Source of the DNA: Silurus meridionalis
Taxonomy: Eukaryota > Chordata > Actinopteri > Siluriformes > Siluridae
Direction: 5' to 3'
Length of the DNA stretch: 64,000 nt
NCBI RefSeq assembly: GCF_014805685.1
Contig: NC_060887.1
Coordinates: forward strand, 17,390,463-17,454,462
Shown here: piece by piece, positions 37,901-44,967 of the stretch
Layout of the letters: every line of letters begins with the position of its first letter
How positions within the stretch are numbered: position 1 is the stretch's first letter
Notes under the pieces: model-generated
Told to the model about the DNA's origin: nothing
Databases searched by the model: none
What the model saw: the letters and a program-made list of their open reading frames with translations, nothing else
Translations under genes and position numbers: made by a program

Positions 37901-40846
37901 TGTGCCTGTAGCTTTTATATCAAGATAAGTAAGACTACGGATCTAATATGCTGTATCCATTATAGACAAAATGTGAATGATAAATGATAGAAACGTGGTA
38001 AACACTTTAACAATCCAACAAATTGCTGTTCCATCATGTCCACTTCAGAAGCTAAGTCTTCATCTGTTCAGAATAGAAATTGAGCTGCATTTTGAATAGT
38101 TAAGGGTTCTTAGCTTTCTCAAAGGTTTTGCCTTGCCATTCTCTTTAAACTCTGTTGTAAAATATACCACAAGAGACAACAAAATGAGCTTCTATATTTC
38201 TAGATCTGCCCTTTGTTCCTATTAGTGTATGTGGAAAAGATTATTCAGTAACGAATCACTCAGCAGTTTCCACTAGGTCAGTACCTAGGCTAAATGATAT
38301 TTTGAAACACATATTAAAGGCAGGTTTACAGCATCAGCACTAGTAAAGACATAGATTACCTATATAGCATAATAGGGGGAAGTTTAATGTGCAAAAGAAT
38401 CGCCAAGTCATAGCCATATGTTTATTCTGCTTATACACAAACTTCGGACCTCAAACTTTATAATGTTGTAGTGAAATAAGAGAAGGATAAATTCACACAA
38501 GTCATTTTCGCTAGGATATAAGCACTTAAAGTTATATAATCCATTAGTGGTGCACAGATCAATTATTAATACTGTACTACTATGACGTATGATTTAGATC
38601 TCTTTGCTATCTTTCACCAGCTAAGATAATAAAACTGGACAAGTATACAACCAGTCATACCAGTTAAGCTGTCACTGATAATAGAAACTGCACAGGTATC
38701 ACCCGTGACCAGCTATGTGTCAAAAAAACATTGAGTGACATGCATATTATGTGAAGCCTGGAGACTATGGAGTGAAACAGTCTGGTCATGTCAGCTCAAA
38801 CAGCTCATAGGTACTTCAAGATGAAAGAGCGAATGGTGTTATGAGTGGTCTGGGGAGAACGGAAGGTAATTTAACTACAACAAAACATGTCAAAAACAGC
38901 CTTTGGTGAAGACATTGTTGTAATGAATTAAGAATCTCTGCTTTTTAAAAAATAAAATAAAACACTCTTGAGCAGCATCAAATTACCGGAAGTCATAAGT
39001 ATAATACGCTTCATTCGTAATTATCCTCCGACTATAATGGAGGGCTGTCAAAGCCGTGTTTTTATTTTCTTCTCTTTGATGCATGCTGAGTGTCTTCAAC
39101 TTATAGAGAGTGTTTTTATTAGAATATTAATCAGAGTGCATGAGAAGTCACATAAGCTGAGTGGGAGAAATAGGTTGATAATAAAGACTGAGTGAGCTGG
39201 GCAGCACAACTGATTATGTTTTTAAAATGTTGCCATTTAAGGCTTGAAATAAGGCTTCTCTTTTTTTTTTTGTGACCACTGAGTTTCTTTGTAATTTGAC
39301 TTTATGCAGCGATCATACTGAGCTGTTTTGTTCGGTATGACAGGATAATTACTACTACAATATTGGGTGGATTGACTTCCAGATAAAATGACCATCCTGG
39401 TGCATGCTTTAAGAGAGGAAATTAAATAGTAGAGGAAGGAACGCTAATATTTTTTTGTCTTTGTGGTTCTCAGGAAAAGAAATCACAAGCTCGAAGGACA
39501 TAGAAATATATACAAGCATCTTTCTTGATAGCAACACACTTGCATAAATACAAACGACATAAAAAAAAAGCACACTATTAATAGATGTTCCAGTGTATAG
39601 TTATATTAGGATTTGGTTTAAGATGGAATGATAACAGATTAAAGTGGTGCCTAATCTTAGCTCTCTAATGCCAGAAGTTGAAAATAACATGGCTAAGAAT
39701 AGCTGACCCGCAGACTAAGCAACAGCCTGCTGCATGCAAGAGCCTGTTAAACCACATACACATCCAGTATACATGCTTCACATTATATACATGCTTCCTT
39801 AAAGCTTTTACTTATCATCAGTTCACACTGAATTAGGTTACCTGGAAGATTTAAGGATAATATCCTCCCGTTTTCTGATCCATGTCTCATTTTAGTTCAG
39901 CCTTATTACCCCAAATCATTTCGTTCTGTCCCACAACAGGTGAACCTCATTAAAGATGACAACTTGTTATAGTGTCAAAAATATATTTTCACAGTTTATA
40001 TGACTTGAACAAAAAGGTGTTAAAGAGAAACCCTGGTATGTTTCCAAAGTGAGGTGCGCGTCGATCTAACCTAAAGGAATGGCTCTGAAATGCCATGAAG
40101 TTGCACCTGACCTCTTGATATACCCAAGAGTTATATTGTCAATTGCACGCTCTATCAGCCCTTTGAAACAGTAACAGGTTTCAGGCACCATCTGGATGTG
40201 AACTAACATCAACCCATGAACAAAAAAAGTGGAAAAAGAAGTGGTTTGCATCTAAAAAAAAGGAATTGTTAAAAATGATGTCAGCATTAAAAAAAAGCCA
40301 GGATTGAAAATAGATCTGCACGTTGTCTTTGACAAGTACAGTTTTAGAAGTAACAGGCTTTTCATGGCGACTGCGTTTCCTGTGCCTGCTTCAGTGCTTC
40401 TGTACAAGCTGTGGTTCTTAAAAAGACTGTTTACCACGCTGCGTGTTATTACAGTTCAATGCTATTACTAGACAACATTGCATGTCTCACTTATTCTATT
40501 TATAACCATTTCGGGCTTCTATCATAAATAGGGAGCCTATTTCCAGCTACGAGTCACGCGCAGGACAGCGCACGGTGGACACACGGTGGACATGCCAGTA
40601 GGTGCGCGCGAGAGGGGCAGTACCTGTTAATCCAGCAACTAGACAGACTGGCCCAAGTTTAAAGAGCTCGACTAAACAGGAAGTGGAGAAGTGGAGCGTG
40701 CATGCATGTCAAAGAGAGAGAATTGAAGAGTCACCTGAGTTGTTAACGTTGTGCATGTCACTGTCGTGGGATTCCCGAAGCAGCCGGAGTTTGCCAAAGC
40801 TGTCGCTGGAGAAGTAGGAATCACCCTCGTAAATGGTCTGTAGCAT
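22165..40846 (-). CDS. hdac9b: Histone deacetylase 9, MITR-type (class IIa corepressor without catalytic domain), 11 coding exons
   Basis: Coding exons (minus strand): 40735-40846, 33401-33642, 33139-33289, 32637-32760, 32217-32338, 27603-27734, 27010-27125, 25402-25524, 24243-24414, 23807-24024 and 22165-22503. They sum to 1851 nt, 616 residues plus stop, with GT/AG borders and consistent phases throughout. Seen in order: CtBP motif PLDLR (53-57), glutamine-rich coiled coil (about 70-165), MEF2-binding helix [15 protein letters not shown] (173-187), 14-3-3 site RKTASEP (Ser252), basic NLS (about 259-289), second 14-3-3 site NRTQSAP (Ser469) and IKQE SUMO-type site (Lys579). Known of the family: MITR represses MEF2 targets in the nucleus by recruiting CtBP and active deacetylases, and phosphorylation of the two serines releases it. 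No zinc-binding deacetylase domain follows. Counted from Met31, which aligns with the usual human start, the protein is 586 residues, the size expected of a MITR form. The hdac9b rather than hdac9a label rests on zebrafish nomenclature. Confidence 0.95.
22504..23806 (-). other. hdac9b: hdac9b intron 10
   Basis: 1.3 kb before the terminal exon. Contains three tandem copies of ATTCGACGTTT at 23124-23156, listed separately. Otherwise AT-rich and unremarkable. Confidence 0.75.
23124..23156. repeat. Three tandem copies of ATTCGACGTTT
   Basis: Three perfect 11-bp units in hdac9b intron 10, each with a CG dinucleotide in an otherwise CpG-poor intron. Too short to assign to a family. Confidence 0.9.
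23807..24024 (-). CDS. hdac9b: hdac9b coding exon 10 (second 14-3-3 site)
   Basis: Acceptor TTGTCTGTAG|GC, donor AATAAG|GTACAG. Residues 432-504. Contains [19 protein letters not shown], in which Ser469 matches human HDAC9 Ser451, the second CaMK/PKD site. It then reads [18 protein letters not shown] and YQQQVHINK, almost identical to human. One of the most conserved exons here. Confidence 0.97.
24243..24414 (-). CDS. hdac9b: hdac9b coding exon 9 ([11 protein letters not shown] block)
   Basis: Acceptor CCCCTCAG|GC, donor CCACTG|GTAAAA. Residues 375-431 plus one base. The N-terminal part has [10 protein letters not shown], like the RQGVPLPGQ of human. The C-terminal part has [16 protein letters not shown] followed by LRQQK, matching human [21 protein letters not shown] short amphipathic helix, predicted from composition. 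Confidence 0.95.
24415..25401 (-). other. hdac9b: hdac9b intron 8
   Basis: 987 bp, AT-rich, donor GTGAGT and acceptor CCCCTCAG. Nothing else recognised. Confidence 0.75.
25402..25524 (-). CDS. hdac9b: hdac9b coding exon 8 ([13 protein letters not shown] block)
   Basis: Acceptor TTTCTGTCAG|CG, donor AAT|GTGAGT. Residues 334-374, phase 0 at both ends. [15 protein letters not shown] is identical to human HDAC9. The first half, [17 protein letters not shown], does not resemble the human QMVSQQRILIHEDSMN. Being phase 0-0, the exon could be skipped without a frame change. Confidence 0.95.
25525..27009 (-). other. hdac9b: hdac9b intron 7
   Basis: 1.5 kb. No recognised repeat or reading frame. Confidence 0.7.
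27010..27125 (-). CDS. hdac9b: hdac9b coding exon 7 (Ser-rich linker)
   Basis: Acceptor TTTATAG|AGTCG, donor GCTGAG|GTACAG. Residues 295-333. [17 protein letters not shown] aligns with human [17 protein letters not shown], and the exon ends TIHAE where human reads TPHAE. Disordered, with no motif of its own beyond the SPN cluster. Confidence 0.95.
27126..27602 (-). other. hdac9b: hdac9b intron 6
   Basis: 477 bp with consensus borders (ATGG|GTAGGA and TTTATAG). I see no repeat, motif or reading frame of note. Confidence 0.8.
27603..27734 (-). CDS. hdac9b: hdac9b coding exon 6 (first 14-3-3 serine and nuclear localisation signal)
   Basis: Acceptor TTTTCACAG|CC, donor ATGG|GTAGGA. Residues 251-294. 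[15 protein letters not shown] completes RKTASEP, with Ser252 equivalent to human HDAC9 Ser220, the CaMK/PKD target that docks 14-3-3. The arginine- and lysine-rich run from about 259 to 289, including [14 protein letters not shown] and FKKR, is the nuclear localisation signal masked by that docking. Very close to human. Confidence 0.97.
28652..28893 (+). repeat. Decayed teleost dispersed repeat with doubled head
   Basis: ATGGCATTTGGCAGACACTC then TTATCAAGAGCAATTTACA at 28664, and a second head TTTACAGCATTTGGCAGA at 28735. It continues to TTGCTAAATGGCCCAGCAGA and TGATTCAAAGTCCAACATCT. This follows the common fish repeat GCATTTGGCAGACGCTCTTA through GGGCCCAGCAGTGGCAG. Relatives at 32095-32155 and 42925-43092. 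Confidence 0.6.
28900..29017. repeat. (ATT)n compound microsatellite
   Basis: ATT units with GATGAT and CATT interruptions, directly after a dispersed repeat. Confidence 0.95.
32095..32155 (-). repeat. Fragment of the same dispersed repeat
   Basis: AAGATAAGAGCATCTGCTAA is the reverse complement of the GCAGACGCTCTTATC head, followed by a TAACGTAATGTAAT tail. Sits just outside the donor of hdac9b exon 5. Confidence 0.45.
32217..32338 (-). CDS. hdac9b: hdac9b coding exon 5 (linker leading to first 14-3-3 site)
   Basis: Acceptor GTTCAG|AGCC, donor GACTG|GTACGA. Residues 210-250 plus one base. Reads [16 protein letters not shown] at the start and RDDFPLRKT at the end, matching human AAHHTSLDQSSPPLSG and KDDFPLRKT. 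The middle differs from human. RKT here supplies the basic half of the 14-3-3 motif completed by the next exon. Confidence 0.96.
32637..32760 (-). CDS. hdac9b: hdac9b coding exon 4 (MEF2-binding helix)
   Basis: Acceptor GTTACAG|GTGCAG, donor TTTAC|GTAAGT. Residues 169-209 and part of 210. Carries [15 protein letters not shown], the amphipathic helix that in human HDAC9 packs into the MADS/MEF2 domain groove of MEF2. Its Leu and Phe contact residues are all present. The rest (TKDPASNGS, then SKLWFT) is more divergent, as expected for the linker that follows. Confidence 0.97.
32761..33138 (-). other. hdac9b: hdac9b intron 3
   Basis: 378 bp between the coiled-coil exon and the MEF2-helix exon. 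Donor GTAAGA and acceptor GTTACAG are both good. I see nothing else in it. Confidence 0.8.
33139..33289 (-). CDS. hdac9b: hdac9b coding exon 3 (rest of coiled coil)
   Basis: Residues 119-168 plus one base of codon 169. A charged Gln/Glu/Arg-rich helix (for example [16 protein letters not shown], then [10 protein letters not shown]), aligned with the same part of human HDAC9. Donor GAGA|GTAAGA is strong. The acceptor side carries CTCAG, TTGCAG and CAG in tandem, all in phase 0, so products with or without LQ or LQQ are possible. I took the first AG after the pyrimidine tract. Confidence 0.95.
33401..33642 (-). CDS. hdac9b: hdac9b coding exon 2 (CtBP motif and start of Gln-rich coiled coil)
   Basis: Acceptor TTTTTTTAG|TG, donor AAG|GTGAGG. 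Residues 38-118. Begins [13 protein letters not shown] and contains [10 protein letters not shown], whose PLDLR is the class IIa CtBP-binding motif. The second half, [18 protein letters not shown] followed by [15 protein letters not shown], is nearly identical to human HDAC9 and forms the glutamine-rich helical oligomerisation region. Confidence 0.97.
33777..34340. promoter_or_regulatory. Stop-poor, GC-richer patch in hdac9b intron 1
   Basis: Open on two plus-strand frames (118 and 91 codons) and one minus frame (72 codons) at once. That points to base composition or constraint rather than a protein. Contains TCAAATGGCAACCCGCTGAC, a MEF2 consensus at 34128 and AAGCAATTACCGAGATA at about 34247. 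Candidate intronic enhancer. Confidence 0.3.
34128..34137. promoter_or_regulatory. Second MEF2 consensus site, hdac9b intron 1
   Basis: Another exact CTATAAATAG, 486 nt on the 5' side of coding exon 2. It sits at the edge of a stretch (33777-34340) with unusually few stop codons and higher GC than the rest of the intron. A site of this degeneracy occurs by chance in AT-rich DNA; the context is what makes it worth listing. Confidence 0.35.
35322..35350. repeat. (AC)n microsatellite
   Basis: About 13 units in hdac9b intron 1. Confidence 0.9.
36493..36528. repeat. (CA)n and (AAACAC)n tract
   Basis: CA units passing into three AAACAC units. Confidence 0.9.
37000..37330. promoter_or_regulatory. 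Candidate intronic regulatory element
   Basis: Non-repetitive, with TGTAACCATGAGTCACTGGT (AP-1-like TGAGTCA), GGGCTTTAATTGCATGCTGA and AAAGCATGCTAATTTG in about 200 bp of intron 1. Confidence 0.3.
40735..40846 (-). CDS. hdac9b: hdac9b coding exon 1 (N-terminus)
   Basis: Encodes 37 residues beginning [18 protein letters not shown] and ending SDMHNVNNS, plus one base of a split Val codon. The donor is CTCAG|GTGACT. An in-frame TAG lies upstream, so the ATG at 40846 is the first in frame, with A at -3. MHNVNNS before VDVK aligns with human MHSMISS-VDVK, so the usual HDAC9 start corresponds to Met31 at 40756. The 30 residues before it are a leader rich in Ser, Tyr and Asp that I do not recognise with certainty. 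The matching split phase and adjoining sequence make the exon itself solid; use of the first ATG is less sure. Confidence 0.85.
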
Positions 40847-40865
40847 ACTCCAGCCAGCGGCACAT
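40821..40865 (-). other. uORF overlapping the hdac9b start codon
   Basis: ATG at 40865 opens a 14-codon frame ending TGA at 40821-40823. It is out of frame with hdac9b and spans the first hdac9b ATG (40846). It has G at -3. After its stop, the next ATG in any frame is Met31 of hdac9b at 40756, the position of the usual HDAC9 start. This could steer ribosomes from the long to the short N-terminus; regulation is inferred. Confidence 0.5.
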
Positions 40866-40907
40866 TGCCTGCCCTACTCTTCCTGTCACACTAGCAGCCC
40901 CTTCCTT

Positions 40908-40941
<34 letters not shown>

Positions 40942-41118
40942 GAGACCACAAGCACTCACTTCTGCCTCCTCCTCACTGGTGACACTACGCGAGAAAGACA
41001 ACTCCTCCCTCGGTAACACGAACAGTTCCTCCCCTGCTATCTTCTTTCGCTCCCTTTCACTTCTCCTCCACACGTCTGGGATTCAGCAGGGGGGGCTATA
41101 CCATCTCCTGCTGGAGCG
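40847..41118 (-). other. hdac9b: hdac9b 5' UTR, probably one exon with coding exon 1
   Basis: On the minus strand a good acceptor (CTATTTTTTTTACTGTAG) ends at 41119. It would make 40735-41118 an internal exon with 272 nt of leader, preceded by a non-coding exon I cannot place. The alternative is that transcription starts near here or near 41380. The leader is purine-rich, holds a (GA)n tract at 40911-40939 and has no acceptor close to the ATG. It contains a two-codon uORF (ATG GTA TAG) and a second uORF described separately. Confidence 0.5.
40911..40939. repeat. (CT)n microsatellite in the hdac9b leader
   Basis: Reads (GA)n in the transcript, 65 nt upstream of the first ATG. Confidence 0.9.
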
Positions 41119-41409
41119 CTACAGTAAAAAAAATAGGTTTATCCGTTTACTTTTTAGTAGGTGAATTCTTTCCCCCCTGTCCATTTGTCAGCTTTTTCCC
41201 CCTGCAAAATGGCTGGACCTGTTGGAGATTTGTGTGTCAAACACTCATAGCTGTGTTCTGGTTTTCATTTCTCTTTCTTCTCCTCTATGCTCTCGAAATC
41301 TCTATCTGGTTCAGAGCAGCTTACTGTGGAAAGGAGGAGGTTCATTTGCATGTGAATCAACAGTGGCATGGCCCACAGGTGACAGAAATAGAACAATGGC
41401 CAGCCCTGG

Positions 41410-41419
41410 CTATAAATAG
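41410..41419. promoter_or_regulatory. MEF2 consensus site upstream of hdac9b
   Basis: CTATAAATAG is an exact match to YTAWWWWTAR, about 565 nt upstream of the first ATG on the transcribed strand. A near match, TTAAAAATAC, lies at 41459-41468 and an E-box CAGCTG at 41480-41485. MEF2 is known to activate HDAC9/MITR in muscle as a negative feedback loop, so the place fits. Read on the minus strand it could also serve as a weak TATA element. Confidence 0.5.
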
Positions 41420-41512
41420 ATCAGGCGAGGCTCGGGGATTGGAGCGGCATTGATGCATTTAAAAATACCACACCAAACACAGCTGTGGCCCCTCGTTCTC
41501 CGCCAGCAGGCA

Positions 41513-41515
<3 letters not shown>

Positions 41516-41548
<33 letters not shown>
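41516..41548. repeat. (CT)n microsatellite
   Basis: About 16 units, 30 bp beyond the E-box upstream of hdac9b. Confidence 0.95.
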
Positions 41549-41551
<3 letters not shown>

Positions 41552-41747
41552 TTCACTCTTGTATTCTATCACTCTCCCCCCCTCTTTATTTGCCTCTGGC
41601 CTCCTTAAAAAGACACACAACCCGTTTTCTTGAGAGATAAATATAATTTGTCTGCATTTTGCTTGACATTTGGTTTATTTATGCAGCTGTGCCATGACAT
41701 TTTCATGGATTATCTGCATAAACTTAAACCAGAAGAAAAAATAAAAT

Positions 41748-41751
<4 letters not shown>

Positions 41752-41820
<69 letters not shown>
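41752..41820. repeat. (AT)n microsatellite
   Basis: About 34 units. Confidence 0.95.
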
Positions 41821-41821
<1 letters not shown>

Positions 41822-41874
41822 TATTACAGGATTACTACTTGACTAATACACAGGCACTGTACAATGGGTAGATA

Positions 41875-41877
<3 letters not shown>

Positions 41878-41919
<42 letters not shown>
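41878..41919. repeat. (GA)n microsatellite
   Basis: About 20 units, 57 bp after the AT tract. Confidence 0.95.
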
Positions 41920-41921
<2 letters not shown>

Positions 41922-42114
41922 CAGTGGAAGCATGCGGTATATGAGGTCTGTGCTGCTGTTCAAAAGGTACACTGCATTTGAAAAAAAAAATTGTCTAAAA
42001 TGTTTTCAAAGCTGGGTATTAAACTTGACTAAAATATCCTATTTTGTAAAGTTTAAACTTCTACACCTCTAATTTTCAAGACCTTCTCATAGGCAAATAT
42101 ACAAAATGTTATAA

Positions 42115-42356
42115 ACTTTCTTTCGGCTTCTCCCGTTAGGGGTCGCCACAGCGGACCATCTGCATGTTTGATTTGGCACACATTTTTGCGCTGGGTGCCC
42201 TTCATAACGCAACCCTCCCCATTTATCCGGGCTTGGGACCGGCACTAAGGCTTGTGTAACCCTAATGGCTGGGGTGGGTTCCCTGACCGGGGATCGAACC
42301 CGGGCCGCAGCGGTCAGAGCGCCGCATTCTAACCACTAGACCAGCAGGGAACCTAA
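42115..42356 (-). mobile_element. tRNA-derived SINE, with target-site duplications
   Basis: Flanked by a perfect 16-bp direct repeat ATACAAAATGTTATAA (42099-42114 and 42357-42372), the mark of target-primed retrotransposition. Read on the minus strand it starts with a tRNA-like head and continues through a body into a tail ending GAGAAGCCGAAAGAAAGT. The complement of that tail, GGCTTCTCCCGTTAGGGG then TCGCCACAGCGGA, is a sequence I recognise from many fish repeats. The duplications are intact, so the insertion is fairly young. Lies about 1 kb upstream of the hdac9b leader. Confidence 0.9.
42279..42351 (-). repeat. tRNA-Glu-like head of the SINE
   Basis: A full 73-nt tRNA-like fold: acceptor stem TTCCCTG/CAGGGAA pairs 7 of 7, an A-box-like GGTCTAGTGGTTAGAATG, and B box GGTTCGATCC (complement at 42291-42300). 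Overall it follows tRNA-Glu, but the anticodon loop CTCTGAC reads CTG where tRNA-Glu has CTC. Because it lies inside a SINE with duplications it is unlikely to be a working tRNA gene, although a tRNA finder may call it. Confidence 0.8.
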
Positions 42357-42924
42357 ATACAAAATGTTATAATAGCTGTAAATCTGTAATAACACATTTA
42401 TTAGGTATTAAGTACAGTGACTGAATACACGGGGTATTTGCTCCCCATTTATGTAGTTTAACTAAGTCAAAATAGAACTAGAATATATTTTAATACCATA
42501 ATTAAAGAAGATTAGCAGCCCTTACTAGGAAAACAGGATGTTAGCACTGTGAGTTTACCATTTTTCAGTCCTATTTTGGTATACAGCTCGGTCAAATACC
42601 CAGAGATGCCAAAGAACGCAAAAGTACACTTAAGAGCACTTAACAAATGGACAAATAAAAGAATCATAAAAAGTTTCCTTCGGAATTAGTGGACAGTTAT
42701 TCTTCGTTCATTGGCTGGCTGCGTACAAATAGCAGTGATAACAGACAGTTATAAATCCTTCTATTCTGCTTTTTAGTTCTTTGAATGCCAGTGTGGTTTC
42801 TGAGTGAAGGACATATCACAAGTTCTCCTAAGGGATCGATGTGCCCACACTATACTAACAGCACTCTGAAAAGATTATAATGCCCACATACTAAGAATGT
42901 CACATTAGATATATTATTAGTTTT

Positions 42925-43092
42925 ATTGCTTATCCATGCTGGAGTCTGATCAAAGGGACTGAAATGATATGGTGCATCTAAAGCAGAGAGGATTAAAGGT
43001 CTTGATAAGGGCACTGGAGTGGGTACTTGAACTCATGACCTTCCTATCAGCACCTGCTAAGTCACTTAACTTGTGAGTCACTACCAGTGTGC
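42925..43092 (+). repeat. Fragment of the same dispersed repeat, 3' part
   Basis: Runs TTAAAGGTCTTGATAAGGGC, ACTTGAACTCATGACCTTCC and GTCACTTAACTTGTGAGTCA, the decayed 3' half of the family (a GGGCTTGAACCC-like box and an AACC...GAGCCACT-like end). Confidence 0.45.
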
Positions 43093-44863
43093 TAAAAATG
43101 TATTGCAATTAAGAATAACAAAAACAGAAAAAATGTCATAAGGAATAACTCAATGTTCTGACTGATTTATGTAAAGGAAATGAGTCACTCGAAATTTTGC
43201 AGCTCAACTGTCTGTTCAGAAATAAAAAAAAAATGCCACTACTATTTCACCTGCCGGGATAAAACAATAAGGTACATAGAATAGCATTTAATTGGAGGAT
43301 CTGCAATCGTTTTCTTTACCCAATAGGCTGACCCCTTATTACCGTGTTCCCAAAATACACACAAACAGCTAGAGGTCACTAACACAGTGCTTATTGACAA
43401 GAGCAAATTTTTAGGTTGATTATTATAGTGGTGAGACCTTCGGTAGGATTTTTGCATTCAGCCACTGCATGACATATTTAAACTCCAGTCTAAAATGTAA
43501 ATGACATTCTGACTGATAATGCATGAAATGCTGGACTTGTGGCCAGACTAATAACCAGCAAAGAAAATGCCACTTTCTATCTCCATATTCCATTGCTTCA
43601 TTTAGCCATTGCACAAATTGCTTAGTAGCAAATCCAAGATTCCCTGTAGGACCATTGTTTTGTTTGAATGTTAGAGACAAAAAGTCAATTGCACTGCTTG
43701 GTGCTTCTCCTATCACAGCCAGTAGGTTGAAGTTTTAATAAGTTTTGCTGGTCCCTAGGGTAACTGTACCAGAGTATTAGTTAGGTATTTGATATGTTTG
43801 ATAAAGGGAAGCTTCAATTTCATTTGTCGAAGTGAAATTTCTGCTTCCACTTCTGTTTCTGCTGCTGCTGAGCCATACTTTTGCATTATACAAATTATAC
43901 AGACATAGTAAGGTCCTCTAAATTCTGCATTTCAGCGGCCTGCTGATGTTATAAATTTGCAAAATGTTGAAATTATAGAACACTGATAAACATTCAAACT
44001 AATTACAGACTGCAATGGCCTGTTCATAGGACACAATACATCATGCTTAAAATAGTAAAGTCAAAACCTACAATCACAATCACACAAGGTGTGCATCAGT
44101 AAACAGTCTTTTGATAGTGCGGAGTTAACAATAGGAAAATGAGCAGAAATGGAAATATAGAATGCTATGCTAAGATCCTAGTGCCAAAGAACGCCATCCT
44201 GGTATATATAAAAGCTTGATATAAACTTGCACAAGCCACATCGATTTATAACTATGATTATAAATATATTTTTAATGTCACCCTGGGAAATTATATTTTT
44301 ATAAGATTATAAGTTTCTGATGGAAACTACACATCCCCAGCTTAGAAATTATGCCTATTGTTGTATCCGAACATTGGTGAATTATGTTCATGAACTACAT
44401 GAATTTTGATGAGGCACTTCAATAAAATAAATAGATAATCCACTAAAATGACACGTAAAACGTAAGGTTAAAGCATTCAGAATGCCGCATGCAGGATGCC
44501 GCAACTAGTAACATCTTATTTTCATGCTGAAATATATTTAATATATTCTGTAAAAAAAAAACAAAAAAAAAAACACATACATATCCTTCATGTGACTAAG
44601 GCCAGCTTGATCGTGGTTAATGATTATTCAGCGCTAATGTCTCCAGCACCTGTTAGCATGTTGGAGCATCAGTAGCGTCAGTGCAGGCGGATTCAGGATC
44701 ACGATTCTAGCAATTCTCACTAGTTGAGTGCCCAAAGCCTCCATCTGTCCAAACACTAGAACACTAGCTTACGAAGTGTGGTGCTCACACTGTGCTTTCT
44801 GCACAGCAATAACTTCTGATTTATTCAGATTTATCATTTATTTGGGGAAAAATTAAAAGTGCT

Positions 44864-44967
<104 letters not shown>

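Larger units (their letters stand above)
33643..40734 (-). other. hdac9b: hdac9b intron 1 (7.1 kb)
   Basis: Separates the N-terminal exon from the CtBP-motif exon. Holds CA repeats at 35322-35350 and 36493-36528, a GT-rich run near 36817-36855, a MEF2 site at 34128 and two patches that look regulatory (33777-34340 and 37000-37330). Next to the exon 1 donor, CACGGTGGACA is repeated twice (40571-40592). No coding sequence recognised. Confidence 0.7.

Noticed and set aside
42279..42351. A functional tRNA gene
   Set aside because: It is the head of a SINE with flanking duplications, and its anticodon does not agree with its tRNA-Glu body.
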